64,000 nt of DNA from JAAZHD01 sp012510895 (GCA_050951465.1 JBMNJC010000020.1:10413-74412), one strand, 5' to 3'; counted from the stretch's first letter, positions 26,468 to 35,852 are shown. Made by a program: numbers and translations. Notes: generated by a model from the letters alone, not told the origin.

Positions 26468-27484
26468 TTAACGAGCACGGGGGTCATTCGGGTCATAGTC
26501 GGACCAGTCTACAAGCCAGGGTTTTTCCGTACGGAAAGGCCGCTTGAATGTATTCTTTATGGCTTTGCGTTTTTCCAGCTCTATCATGCATGCCCTTATG
26601 CAGCCCCGTCCGCCGCATACAGCTTCGCCATGGGTGAATACATTCCTGGGCTTTTTATAAAAGGGAGTGTATGGCGACGGCCTGAAATCATCCCTTCCCT
26701 CGATGTAATAGCCAACTTCTCCTTCCTTTACGGGTTCAGCACCTCTGAAAGCCCAAAGGCATTTCTGGGGATCGAATTCCCCCCATTCCACCTGACGGCC
26801 GGCCAGGGTCACCTTTACGGTTTTATGGGGATTTATAGCCTGACCGGGACAATTACGGACACAGCTCATGCAGCGGTTGCAAAGCGGAGGACCGTCATAA
26901 ATGGGATCGGGCTCAAGCTCCATTTCGGTCATGACCATGGCGAAACGTTGTCTGGGACCGAATTCAGGAGTAAGGAACACTTTTGAATATCCGATTTCAC
27001 CAAGCCCCGCAAGATAGGCTGCAATACGTACATGAATAAGTACATCGGGTGCAGGTTTGTCAGGAGATACAGGCTTGCTGTTAAGCATATTATTCATGAT
27101 AGGCGGCTGAGGCTTGCTTTCATCGGGCTTTACCCAGCTGTCCACAATATTTCCGAATACACTTTCATACCCAAAAGGCATCGCCTCATAGCCTTCATCT
27201 TCAAAAATACGGCTGAAGCGTATAACAAAGTTGGGCATAAAGACTGTATTAATAGCCCCGTAGGCCATGGAAGAATAGTTGCTGAAGTGAGTACCCTCTT
27301 CGATTCCCCTGAGCGCTCCCCTGTTTATGCGAAACCCTACTACTATCATGGATTTTGCGTTTGGCATTATGAAGCGGGGATCCATCTGCCTGGGAGCACC
27401 TTCAAACCTCGACATAGGAGCTATTCCGACAAGATCTGCCCCCATGTCCTTTGCTATCTTTTTAACAGTTGAAGAATCCAACAT
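26468..27484 (-). CDS. 4Fe-4S protein, QueG/reductive-dehalogenase-like
   Basis: 338 residues from the ATG at 27484, chosen for GGGGAGGGG upstream. The N-terminal domain (KDMGADLVGIAPMSRFE) and middle (AYLAGLGEIGYSKVFLTPEFGPRQRFA) match the epoxyqueuosine reductase and reductive dehalogenase catalytic family that binds a corrinoid. A ferredoxin motif CNRCMSCVRNCPG follows; further Cys residues (CGGRGCIRAC) near the end probably complete a second cluster. No TAT signal is seen, so it is not a classical dehalogenase. The substrate is unknown. Confidence 0.75.
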   Translation of the reverse strand: MLDSSTVKKIAKDMGADLVGIAPMSRFEGAPRQMDPRFIMPNAKSMIVVGFRINRGALRGIEEGTHFSNYSSMAYGAINTVFMPNFVIRFSRIFEDEGYEAMPFGYESVFGNIVDSWVKPDESKPQPPIMNNMLNSKPVSPDKPAPDVLIHVRIAAYLAGLGEIGYSKVFLTPEFGPRQRFAMVMTEMELEPDPIYDGPPLCNRCMSCVRNCPGQAINPHKTVKVTLAGRQVEWGEFDPQKCLWAFRGAEPVKEGEVGYYIEGRDDFRPSPYTPFYKKPRNVFTHGEAVCGGRGCIRACMIELEKRKAIKNTFKRPFRTEKPWLVDWSDYDPNDPRAR

Positions 27485-27694
27485 ATAAACCCCTCCCCGG
27501 ATATGTAAATATGACGTGCAGTCAGGCGCCAAAGATGTGAAAAAGACAGTATTTTGTCCTATGCTATTGTATTGTTGAATCTCGGTTATTTATAATATAT
27601 AATTTACAATAAATATAATCAATACAATTTATTAGCTTTCGGTATCAATATCTCAGCACTTTTACATTATTTCTAAGATAGAAGGATGTGACCC

Positions 27695-28771
27695 ATGTTC
27701 GAATTCTTTTATAACACAATTTGTGAGAATGAAGAAGTTGTCAAAAAACTGAAAAGTTTATCAGAAAAATACCCGGAATTTCAGAATACAGCCATAAATA
27801 CCGCCCGCTTTCTTGTCCGGACGAAGAAAAGTGCGCTGTTTACAGAAGCAGTAAGAAGCACGCTGACTTATATTAAAACCATCGATCAGGAATTATATGA
27901 CTATTATCCCTTAATGATCTTTGCAGCGGCTGCTGACTTAACGGCAGAGGTGCATTCGGAAATGGGAATTCCCTACGAAATCACTGTAGATACCTTAAGA
28001 GATATCAATGTCTGGATTGGAAATTTCTATACAAGCAACGGAAGATACGGACTGTCTAATTACGTCTGGCTTGCCGGGCATTTTGCAGGCAATCTGTTTA
28101 AAATCGGCCGGCTCCAATATGAAATAATGGCTTATCCGGCATGGAGTTATGTATTCAAAAATAATGAAACAGGAGAAATCGTAACCCTGTCTCCCGATGC
28201 AGATGTGACTGCCAGCGGACATATAACCGGCAGCAGCGGGGAAAACGACTGCCAGTTCCGTGCTGTATTCAGCAATAATCCGGATGACTATACAGGAAAT
28301 ATTATCGACATTGAAAACGGAATAATCCTGAAAGATAGAATGAGCCTCCCGAAAAAAGACTGGAAGCTGATTTTAAAGCCCGGAGACATGGCAGTATATA
28401 TACATATCCCTCAGGGTGAAAAGCTGGAATATGATAAGTGCAAGAAATCCATGGAACAGGCAAAAGAGTTTTTTGCCAGATACTATCCTCAAATAGAGTT
28501 TTATGCGCTTATAAGCAGTACCTGGCTGCTTGATCCCAATTTAGTGCATATTCTTCCTGAAGAATCAAACATAATTAAGTTTATGAGAATGTTTTCAAAA
28601 GTTCCTGTTTGCAGGGAAATTCCAATGATTTTTGAAAGAGTATTCGGCTTCGGATTTGAAGAAAAGGACATAGAGTCAGCGCCTGAAAACACTTCCCTGC
28701 AGAGGAGCCTTAAAAGATATACATTAAACGGCGGGAAGATGTACACAACAGGCGGTTATATCATCTGGTAA
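27695..28771 (+). CDS. acyltransferase-domain protein (putative NAT_N/GNAT_C type)
   Basis: 358 residues, cytoplasmic. The N-terminal half is helical; the C-terminal half has a GNAT-like pattern with MAVYIHIPQGEKLEYDKCKKSM, QAKEFFARYYPQIEFYALIS and STWLLDPNLVHILPEESNI. I recall this layout from Firmicute proteins labelled acyltransferase domain-containing, but the catalytic role is not proved. The start at 27695 has AGAAGGATG upstream. It stands alone between convergent and divergent neighbours. Confidence 0.55.
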   Translation: MFEFFYNTICENEEVVKKLKSLSEKYPEFQNTAINTARFLVRTKKSALFTEAVRSTLTYIKTIDQELYDYYPLMIFAAAADLTAEVHSEMGIPYEITVDTLRDINVWIGNFYTSNGRYGLSNYVWLAGHFAGNLFKIGRLQYEIMAYPAWSYVFKNNETGEIVTLSPDADVTASGHITGSSGENDCQFRAVFSNNPDDYTGNIIDIENGIILKDRMSLPKKDWKLILKPGDMAVYIHIPQGEKLEYDKCKKSMEQAKEFFARYYPQIEFYALISSTWLLDPNLVHILPEESNIIKFMRMFSKVPVCREIPMIFERVFGFGFEEKDIESAPENTSLQRSLKRYTLNGGKMYTTGGYIIW

Positions 28772-28791
28772 TGCTTATTCGGGCTGTTTTC

Positions 28792-29145
28792 CTACAGAGT
28801 TTTTATATGTGCAGGAAGGTCTTCCGGCCTTATTACCTTAACTACTGAATAATCATTGGCCAGCTTTTCCAGGACTTTGGGAGTTTTATCTGTGGAATCA
28901 AAATCCAGCAGAACAATATCCAGCAGTTTTTCTTCTGTGGAATCCAGTCCGGCTTTGACAATAAACCCGCGGACTATGCCTTCTATGGCTTCTTCCTGAT
29001 TCTTAACGGATATTATGAGGGTATATACCCCATGTTTCTTCCTTTTGTATACATCAATGGTGATATATGTTCGAACAAGAAAACAAAAGAAACCAAAAAT
29101 GGCGAAAACCCATAAGGGTATAGCTATGTAGGTATCAATATACAT
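28792..29145 (-). CDS. hypothetical membrane-anchored protein, glycosyltransferase-like fold
   Basis: 117 residues from the ATG at 29145, chosen because AGGAGG lies just upstream; a longer frame to 29235 has no site. One membrane segment (about 8-28) leads to a small domain with YTLIISVKNQEEAIEGIVRG and LDIVLLDFDSTDKTPKVLEK. These strands resemble the first half of a GT-A glycosyltransferase (IISVxNEE...DxxSxDxT) with no catalytic second half. A regulatory or remnant role is possible. Confidence 0.6.
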   Translation of the reverse strand: MYIDTYIAIPLWVFAIFGFFCFLVRTYITIDVYKRKKHGVYTLIISVKNQEEAIEGIVRGFIVKAGLDSTEEKLLDIVLLDFDSTDKTPKVLEKLANDYSVVKVIRPEDLPAHIKTL

Positions 29146-29244
29146 AATCAGTCCTCCTGTCTGTATGCCTTTTTCACATGATACATGGTATGCAGACAGG
29201 AGAATGCATGTGAATGCCAAACTGATCAGTATCAACAGTTTTGG

Positions 29245-30435
29245 TTATTCCCCGAATGCCTGTTTGCGAAGAGTCTCAGCCTTGTCCGTTCTTTCCCAGG
29301 GCAGGTCCAAATCAGTGCGCCCAAAATGCCCGTATGCAGCTATTTGCTTGTATATGGGCCTTTTTAAATCCAGGGTTTTTATTATGGATGCAGGGCGCAG
29401 GTCAAAATTCTTCTTTATAAGCTCAATAATGCGCTCTTCTTCGATATGATTCGTGCCAAAGGTGTCAACCATTATGGACACGGGCTTTGCCACCCCTATT
29501 GCATATGCCAGTTCAATTTCACACTTATCTGCCAGGCCGGCGGCTACAATGTTTTTGGCTACATACCTTGCTGCATATGCCGCTGAACGATCCACCTTTG
29601 TGGGGTCCTTCCCTGAAAAAGCGCCGCCCCCGTGTCGGGCGTATCCGCCGTAAGTATCCACAATTATTTTTCTGCCGGTCAGCCCGGAATCTCCCTGCGG
29701 GCCGCCAATTACAAAGCGCCCGGTAGGATTGATATAATAAGCAGTGTTTTTATCAAGCAGATGAGCAGGGATCGCCTTTTTTATAACCAGCTCCATCAAG
29801 TCTTTCTCCAGGGTTTCCCGTTCCACCTCTGCACTGTGCTGAGCTGAAAGAACAACTGTATCCACCCTTACCGGTCTGCCGTCCACATATTCAACACTCA
29901 CCTGGGCTTTTCCGTCAGGCCTGAGATAATCCACCAGCTTCTGCTTTCTTACCATTGACAGCTGCTTAACCAGCTTGTGGGCCAGAGATATGGGCATGGG
30001 CATAAGCTCAGGTGTCTCATTGCAGGCATATCCAAACATCATGCCCTGGTCACCGGCGCCTAAGTCAAGGGTGTCATCACAATCCTGACCTGTTCTTGCC
30101 TCAAGGGCTTTATCAACTCCCATGGCAATATCAGGAGACTGTTCATCAATAGAGGTTATAACTGCACAGGTATCTGCATCAAAACCGTATTTGGCACGTG
30201 TGTAACCTATTTCTTCTATGGTTTTACGCACAATTTTAGGTATATCCACATAACAACCGGTTGTGATCTCACCCATAACAAATACCATGCCTGTGGTTAC
30301 AACAGTCTCACATGCAACTCTTCCGTCGGGATCCTTCTCCAGTATTGCATCCAGGATTGCATCAGAAATCTGATCGCAGACTTTATCCGGATGTCCTTCT
30401 GTAACTGACTCGGAAGTAAAAATTTTTCTATTCAT
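29245..30435 (-). CDS. metK: S-adenosylmethionine synthetase
   Basis: A 396-residue enzyme making SAM from methionine and ATP. Visible signatures include FTSESVTEGHPDKVCDQISD at the N-terminus, GAGDQGMMFGYA, GGAFSGKDPTKVDRSAAY and IGVAKPVSI. The start at 30435 has AGGAGGAG upstream. A SAM-I riboswitch controls it. mtaD and ahcY, which handle SAM by-products, lie about 10 kb away. Confidence 0.97.
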   Translation of the reverse strand: MNRKIFTSESVTEGHPDKVCDQISDAILDAILEKDPDGRVACETVVTTGMVFVMGEITTGCYVDIPKIVRKTIEEIGYTRAKYGFDADTCAVITSIDEQSPDIAMGVDKALEARTGQDCDDTLDLGAGDQGMMFGYACNETPELMPMPISLAHKLVKQLSMVRKQKLVDYLRPDGKAQVSVEYVDGRPVRVDTVVLSAQHSAEVERETLEKDLMELVIKKAIPAHLLDKNTAYYINPTGRFVIGGPQGDSGLTGRKIIVDTYGGYARHGGGAFSGKDPTKVDRSAAYAARYVAKNIVAAGLADKCEIELAYAIGVAKPVSIMVDTFGTNHIEEERIIELIKKNFDLRPASIIKTLDLKRPIYKQIAAYGHFGRTDLDLPWERTDKAETLRKQAFGE

Positions 30436-30474
30436 AAACTACTCCTCCTATGAAGCAGAATCAGCTTAACACAC

Positions 30475-30627
30475 AAAAAAACCATCTCAAAGATGGCTTA
30501 TTAAGTAAGCAGGTCTCATCTTCCAAGATATTGCTATCTTGTGGGAATTGGCACCATTCCTGCTCTAAGGCAGGCGGTTGCCGGGTTTCACAGGGCCCAA
30601 TCCCTCCACCTCTCTTGATAAGCCTTC
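30475..30627 (-). promoter_or_regulatory. SAM-I (S-box) riboswitch with terminator, upstream of metK
   Basis: The minus strand has the conserved S-box core: CTTATCAAGAGAGGTGGAGG, GGGCCCTGTGAAACCCGGCA, then CTTAGAGCAGGAATGGTGCC and GATGAGA closing P1 (CTTATC/GATGAG). The expression platform ends in CCATCT-TTG-AGATGG followed by T7 (30475-30497). SAM binding favours termination. Confidence 0.95.
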
Positions 30628-30661
30628 TCTGCCTTATTTATCTGTTTCCCTTATAATCCCG

Positions 30662-30691
30662 ATTATATCCTATATTTCATGGTTTAGTCAA
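30662..30691 (-). promoter_or_regulatory. sigma-A promoter of metK
   Basis: TTGACT (30686-30691), an 18-bp spacer and TATAAT (30662-30667), 35 bp before the SAM-I aptamer. Confidence 0.75.
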
Positions 30692-30721
30692 ATATTCCGG
30701 CAGGAATTTATCTTTTCTTTC

Positions 30722-33700
30722 CTACTCTATGCTCTTCAGGGCTTCTACCATACTTATGCGATCCAAAACCGGGTTTGTAACCCGATTGATTAAAAGACCA
30801 AAGCAGAATGTAATTGCTGCTGACAGTACATAACTTATCGGTTTTATATGCACTGCAAAATGAATCGAAGGCATAACAAGAATGGTTTCAAGAATATTGC
30901 TCAGGTACCGTCCGGCAGGCAGGCCCAGACCAATGCCGATCAGGGTAAGAAGCAGGGTTTCCTTATTGACATACTGACGTACTTCCTTATCATAAAAGCC
31001 GAGAACCTTAATGGTGGCCAGTTCTCTTTCCCGTTCCGAAATATTTGTGCTGGATAAGGTAAAAAGCACTACCAAAGCCAGGCAGCCTGCCATTGTGATA
31101 AGGATTAAAACCACTGCATAGATAAGATCAAACCCGAAGTCTTCCTTCATAGCCGCTGTGCTGAGCGAGACGCGAACACTTTCATCATCAGTGAAGCTTT
31201 CAGCATATGCTGCCGGTTCATCTATACTTTCCCTGAAATGCGCCAGAATGCCATTCGGAGTATAAATGCCAAAAAGATCTTCATAAAGCTCCTGAGACAG
31301 GTACACATTATTGCCCAAATAGTTCTTCACAATATCTGTTATTACTGCTTCCTTTTTGTTCAGAGCAGTGTCCTGTATGAAAACCGTATCGCCCGGACTC
31401 AGCCCGAGTATTTGGGATGCATTCTGTGTAACCAGAACTCCTTTATCGTCCGGGCTTACAGGCATTGACTGCCGGTTTTCCAGTCTGATGTACTCATCTA
31501 TCTCAGAGTTTAAGCCCTCAGGTATGACCAGAAGCTGTACCTGTTCGGCATCTCCGTTCTTATTTAACAATTTTACTTGATCCATCCGCATATTTAAATA
31601 CCTGTCAATAATATTGTCAGAAGTTATGCGCTTAATCAAGTCATCATTATACTCTTCATCCGCCATAACCATCAGGTCGTACAGGTACACGTCATCGTAT
31701 TGTTTCGGTGCCAGATCCTCGACAGAATCCTTTATGGCAAAACCAAACAGAATAAGGGCAGTACAGCCCAGTATACCGCTTATAGTCATAAACAAACGCT
31801 TTTTATACCGGAATATATTACGTAATGTAACCTTATTCAAAAAACTAAGCCGCCTCCAGATAAAGGGCATTCTTTCAAGCAGTATCCGGGATCCCGGCCT
31901 GGGTGCTTTTGGACGCATGAGGGCGGCAGGCATCCGGGCAAGTTCTTTACGGCAGGTCAGAGCCGTTGATCCAAGAACAGCTGCCATAAAAAGCACTATG
32001 CCTCCAGCACCATAGGCAGCATCAAACCGCAGATAGTATCCCGGAAATTTATAGAGTTCTTTCAGAAACAACATAATAATGCGTGGAAGAAGGATAAATC
32101 CCATCAGATTCCCCAGTATGCCGCCAGCCAGGCAGGCCATGAAAGCAAAGATCAGGTACTTGCCGTATATGGCAGCGTTTCCATACCCCAGGGCTTTGTA
32201 TACAGCAATAATGCCCCGTTCCTCCTCAACCATACGGCTCATTGCGGTAAGGCTGACCAGAATGGACACCAGCAGAAAGATAACCGGGAAAACTCTGCCC
32301 AGAGCTTCTATAGAAGACAGATCGTTGTTCAGGCTGGAATAACTCTCCAGGGAGCTTCGATCCTGAATATACCACCGTGCCCGTTCCATGTCACTGAGCT
32401 CTTTATATGCCTCATTTATCTTCCTTATTCCTTCCGCTTTTTCATTTAAAAAGCTTTCCTGCTGCTGACGCAGCTCAGTCTCTCCCTTGGCAAGCTCCTC
32501 TTTGCCCTCCTCAATCTCTGCCCGGGCATCTGCTATTTTCTTCAAGGCAGCTGCTTCCTCTTTCTTTAATTCTGTCTCTCCTTCATCCAGTTTTTTTTGA
32601 GCTTGTTTAATCTCTGCCCTTCCGGCTTCCAGTTCCAGTCTTTTCGACTTCAATTCCTTATATGCCTTATTTAATTCCTCTTCCCCACGGAATAATTCTT
32701 TCTCTGCTTCGGCCAATTGTACCAGCGCATCTTCCCGCTGGGCAGAGAAAGCAGCCTTTTCCGCGTTCAGCAGCCGCTGACCGCCCTCTATCCTGCCCAG
32801 TCCCAAACCGGCTTCCAATACATCGTTTCGCAAAGAGGCGGGCAGGAACCTCAGAGCACTTTTAAGAGCAGTGCTTTCCACTGAGACAAGTTCCTTTACG
32901 GTATCCTGATCTTTGCCGGCTGCCGTAAGTTCAGCCGCGCGATCAACAAGCCCTTCCCACTCATCTTTCGGCCAGACCGGCCCCATAACGGTTCTTAACA
33001 GAGATATTTTACGCTCCACTTCCTTACGTGCATTGTCCAGTTCCTTTTGTGCTGATTTCAGCTCCTGTTCTGCACTTAAAAACTGCCCCTCTGCCCTTTT
33101 CCTCTCTTCGGCAAGCATACTTTTGGCAATTTCCAGCTCTCTTGCCTTTTTGTCCAGCTCAGCTTCTCCGTCAGACAATTGCTTTTCTCCGTCTGATATT
33201 TCCAATTCAGCCTCTGCAAGTTTCCTTCTGCCCTCTTTTATCTCCCTGTATGCTTCTGCAAATTTTTGTTTTGCATCCCTTTCTTCTTTTATGAGGGCGG
33301 CTTCCCCGTCCAAAAGCTCCTGCCTTGCCCTTTCCAGCTCCCTTTGGGCATCAGCAAATTCCTTTTCGGCTTTCACAAATTCCTCATACATAGAAGCCTC
33401 GGCTTTCTCTATTTCCTTCCCGGCCTCTCTTGCTACGGCCTCAAAGCGGGCCTTTTCTCTCTTCTGTTTCAGGTTCTCTTCTATATCCTTAATGACAGTA
33501 TCCACTGCCTTTTCGTATTCTTCTTTATAAAACGGAATTTCTTTTGTATTTTCAAGGGTAAGATAAACAGAAGTGTAGATGTCGCTGTTTATATCCATCC
33601 GGGAAACAAAGAAGGTAAAGTCTGCCCTTTGAGAGGCGCGGAATGCGCTGCCGCTGCCGTCACTTTGAATATCCTGCGGATCCATTACAATGTCGGCAAT

Positions 33701-34174
33701 TGTGTAGACCTTGTCATCGGTTATCTGAACAGAATCGCCTATGGCTTTGCCTGTTTCACTAATATATTTTTCCGTAACTGCAATTTCCCCTTCGCCCAAA
33801 GGCAGGGATCCTTCAAGCAACAAGGGAAGATTAATGTTCTTCTTACTTAAAACGGTCAGCTCAGCGCTTGCCTGCACATCATCAATTTCCGTATATACTT
33901 TTTTACTGTATGCACCCTCCGCTTCCAGAACACCGTCCACTTCGGTCAGAGCGTCCACATCATCCTCCGTCAGTCCCAGTGTGGACTGGATTCTTATGTC
34001 AAACAGATTCTGTCCGCGAAAATACTGATCCGCTGCGTAATACATATCCAGACATGCTGCATACAGACCTGTAAACATTGCCACGCCCAGTGCAGTGATA
34101 ATTATAATAGCTGCGAAACGCTTCCGGTTTTTCCCGGTGAAGCGGATCACATCTTTCAGATAAGCCTTCTTCAT
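30722..34174 (-). CDS. FtsX-type ABC transporter permease with very long coiled coil
   Basis: 1150 residues. An N-terminal membrane segment (about 17-39) is followed by a MacB-like periplasmic core (about 45-210), then about 400 residues of Glu/Lys/Ala-rich coiled coil (about 210-620; units such as ELERARQELLDGEAAL and EAELDKKARELE). Next come FtsX domain 1 (SRMVEEERGIIAVYKALGYG), a second extracytoplasmic part, and FtsX domain 2 near the C-terminus (ERERELATIKVLGFYDKEV). About eight membrane segments are seen. With the ATPase 3 bp upstream it would form a MacB-type complex for lipids, peptides or resistance. The coiled coil may span the cell wall. Confidence 0.85.
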   Translation of the reverse strand: MKKAYLKDVIRFTGKNRKRFAAIIIITALGVAMFTGLYAACLDMYYAADQYFRGQNLFDIRIQSTLGLTEDDVDALTEVDGVLEAEGAYSKKVYTEIDDVQASAELTVLSKKNINLPLLLEGSLPLGEGEIAVTEKYISETGKAIGDSVQITDDKVYTIADIVMDPQDIQSDGSGSAFRASQRADFTFFVSRMDINSDIYTSVYLTLENTKEIPFYKEEYEKAVDTVIKDIEENLKQKREKARFEAVAREAGKEIEKAEASMYEEFVKAEKEFADAQRELERARQELLDGEAALIKEERDAKQKFAEAYREIKEGRRKLAEAELEISDGEKQLSDGEAELDKKARELEIAKSMLAEERKRAEGQFLSAEQELKSAQKELDNARKEVERKISLLRTVMGPVWPKDEWEGLVDRAAELTAAGKDQDTVKELVSVESTALKSALRFLPASLRNDVLEAGLGLGRIEGGQRLLNAEKAAFSAQREDALVQLAEAEKELFRGEEELNKAYKELKSKRLELEAGRAEIKQAQKKLDEGETELKKEEAAALKKIADARAEIEEGKEELAKGETELRQQQESFLNEKAEGIRKINEAYKELSDMERARWYIQDRSSLESYSSLNNDLSSIEALGRVFPVIFLLVSILVSLTAMSRMVEEERGIIAVYKALGYGNAAIYGKYLIFAFMACLAGGILGNLMGFILLPRIIMLFLKELYKFPGYYLRFDAAYGAGGIVLFMAAVLGSTALTCRKELARMPAALMRPKAPRPGSRILLERMPFIWRRLSFLNKVTLRNIFRYKKRLFMTISGILGCTALILFGFAIKDSVEDLAPKQYDDVYLYDLMVMADEEYNDDLIKRITSDNIIDRYLNMRMDQVKLLNKNGDAEQVQLLVIPEGLNSEIDEYIRLENRQSMPVSPDDKGVLVTQNASQILGLSPGDTVFIQDTALNKKEAVITDIVKNYLGNNVYLSQELYEDLFGIYTPNGILAHFRESIDEPAAYAESFTDDESVRVSLSTAAMKEDFGFDLIYAVVLILITMAGCLALVVLFTLSSTNISERERELATIKVLGFYDKEVRQYVNKETLLLTLIGIGLGLPAGRYLSNILETILVMPSIHFAVHIKPISYVLSAAITFCFGLLINRVTNPVLDRISMVEALKSIE

Positions 34175-34177
34175 AAT

Positions 34178-34879
34178 TTACCACTCTATCTCAGCAACAG
34201 GCTTTGGCTTCTCATTTACTTTTATCTCTGTAACTCTGCCGCTTCTGAAACGAATGACCCTGTCTGCCATAGGAGCCAGTGCCAGATTATGGGTTACAAG
34301 AAGCACGGTGATCCTTTCACGGCGGCAGGTGTCCTGAATGAGCTGCAGTATCTGCTTGCCGGTTCTATAATCCAGGGCGCCGGTAGGTTCATCGCACAGA
34401 AGAAGTTTTGGGTTCTTCGCTATTGCCCGGGCAATAGAAACCCGCTGCTGCTCTCCCCCTGAAAGCTGGGCAGGGAAATGATTTTTGCGCTCTGAAAGCC
34501 CCACCTTGTCCAGGGTTTCCAAGGGATTCAGAGAATCGGGGCAGATCTGAGATGCCAATTCCACATTTTCCAGTGCCGTTAAATTAGGCACCAGATTATA
34601 GAACTGAAAAACAAATCCAATGCCTGTGCGGCGGTAACCGATAAGCTGTCTCCGGTTATATCCGGATATCTCTTCCCCATCTATTATTACATGGCCTGAT
34701 GTAGGGGTGTCCATACCCCCTAATATGTTTAAGGCAGTGGTCTTGCCTGCGCCGGAAGCACCTGTTATAACGACCAATTCACCTTTTTCAACAGCAAAAC
34801 ATGCATCATCCAGTGCACGGATGGGCACGCCGTTTGATTTATATTCCTTAACAATATTTTTAAATTCAATGTATGACAT
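34178..34879 (-). CDS. MacB/LolD-type ABC transporter ATPase
   Basis: 233 residues from the ATG at 34879, supported by GGAGG; a frame reaching 35197 would run across the divergent regulator gene and is not credible. Walker A GASGAGKTTALN, Q-loop FQFYNLVPNLTA, signature LSGGEQQRVSIARAI, Walker B LLLCDEPTGALD and switch VTHNLALAPMA are present. It energises the adjacent FtsX permease, three bases away. A TetR gene is divergent from it. Confidence 0.93.
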   Translation of the reverse strand: MSYIEFKNIVKEYKSNGVPIRALDDACFAVEKGELVVITGASGAGKTTALNILGGMDTPTSGHVIIDGEEISGYNRRQLIGYRRTGIGFVFQFYNLVPNLTALENVELASQICPDSLNPLETLDKVGLSERKNHFPAQLSGGEQQRVSIARAIAKNPKLLLCDEPTGALDYRTGKQILQLIQDTCRRERITVLLVTHNLALAPMADRVIRFRSGRVTEIKVNEKPKPVAEIEW

Positions 34880-34933
34880 AAAAACCTCCAAGAACTCACT
34901 TTTCCAGATTGACATTCCGTTACCGGGATTTAT

Positions 34934-34962
34934 ATTATATTGACACAGTGTTGTTTTTGCAA
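34934..34962 (-). promoter_or_regulatory. promoter of the ABC operon with possible TetR operator
   Basis: TTGCAA (34957-34962), a 17-bp spacer and TATAAT (34934-34939) lie on the minus strand. A palindrome ACACAGTGT (34943-34951) sits inside the spacer, where a repressor would block the polymerase. Confidence 0.55.
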
Positions 34963-35054
34963 CCATCAGATGATTTCTGAATGTACCGTATGCAACAAAG
35001 CAAGGTGTTAGTGCTGGATAAAAAACATATAAAAAAAGATAGGCGGGAAAAAAG

Positions 35055-35630
35055 ATGAAAGAACTGAAACAGGACCGAAAATCCCGGTACACCCGAATGG
35101 TTTTACGGGATTCTTTAGTTGAGCTGATGAAGACAAAACCCATAACCAAAATCACCATCAAGGAATTATGTGAGAATGCAGATATCAATCGCTCCACTTT
35201 TTATTCTCATTATTCCAACCAATACGATCTTTTAAACAGCATTGAAGAGGAAACCCTTTCCTGGGCAAAAAAATCAATTTCCTATCTTATGGACAAGCAT
35301 GATATTCAGGAAACAAAGAATATACTTTTGGAAATGTTTAAAAGCATTAAGGAAAACAGCCAGCATCTCCAGGTATTGATGAGCGAAAAAGGCGATATAG
35401 ACTTCCAAAAAAGATTGTTTGCCTTAATTTACGAGGAATGCGGCATTAACCTGGCTGCCGGGGAGCATAAGGATAAGGACATGAATGAATCTTACTTTGT
35501 ATTTGTAGTTAACGGAAGCGTCGGCCTCATACAGCACTGGCTGAAAAACGGCATGACAAAGTCGGCCGAGGAAATGGCGGACATAATTTATCAGCTTACC
35601 TTCGCAAGAGAACCAAATGAAATGAAATAA
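35055..35630 (+). CDS. TetR/AcrR family transcriptional regulator
   Basis: 191 residues. The N-terminal DNA-binding domain has ITIKELCENADINRSTFYSHYSNQYDLLNSI, the TetR helix-turn-helix; residues from about 75 form a C-terminal ligand and dimer domain that ends with VNGSVGLIQHWLKNGMTKSA, the pattern of the C-terminal DUF found in DhaS-like members. It is divergent from the MacB/FtsX operon and is its probable regulator. The ligand is unknown. Confidence 0.9.
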   Translation: MKELKQDRKSRYTRMVLRDSLVELMKTKPITKITIKELCENADINRSTFYSHYSNQYDLLNSIEEETLSWAKKSISYLMDKHDIQETKNILLEMFKSIKENSQHLQVLMSEKGDIDFQKRLFALIYEECGINLAAGEHKDKDMNESYFVFVVNGSVGLIQHWLKNGMTKSAEEMADIIYQLTFAREPNEMK

Positions 35631-35654
35631 AGGTAAAAAAACTGCTTAAACATA

Positions 35655-35684
35655 TGAAAAACCCGCTTAAACAGCGGGTTTTCT
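35655..35684. terminator. bidirectional terminator between tetR and tRNA-Tyr
   Basis: AACCCGCT-TAAAC-AGCGGGTT hairpin (35660-35680) with T tracts on both strands. It serves the regulator gene on the plus strand and the tRNA on the minus strand. Confidence 0.85.
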
Positions 35685-35693
35685 GATTAATAT

Positions 35694-35778
35694 TGGTGGA
35701 GGAGGACGGATTCGAACCATCGAAAGCTGAGCTAACAGATTTACAGTCTGCCCCCTTTGACCACTTGGGTACTCCTCC
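35694..35778 (-). tRNA. tRNA-Tyr (GTA)
   Basis: An 85-nt class II tRNA. The acceptor GGAGGAG pairs with CTCCTCC followed by encoded CCA (35694-35696). The anticodon loop is CTGTAAA with anticodon GTA, flanked by CAGA/TCTG; there is a long variable arm and the T loop GGTTCGAATCC. Confidence 0.96.
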
Positions 35779-35852
35779 AAAACAAATTACTTGTGACAAT
35801 TATTTATTTTAAGCGATACTGTAAATAAAGTCAATGGTTTTTTTGCCATGTA

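Noticed and set aside
32913..33530. 205-codon Ser/Leu-rich frame on the plus strand
   Set aside because: Mirror of the Glu/Lys/Ala coiled-coil codons of the FtsX permease; no start signal.
34880..35197. N-terminal extension of the ABC ATPase
   Set aside because: It would overlap the TetR gene on the other strand; the internal ATG at 34879 has GGAGG and fits family length.
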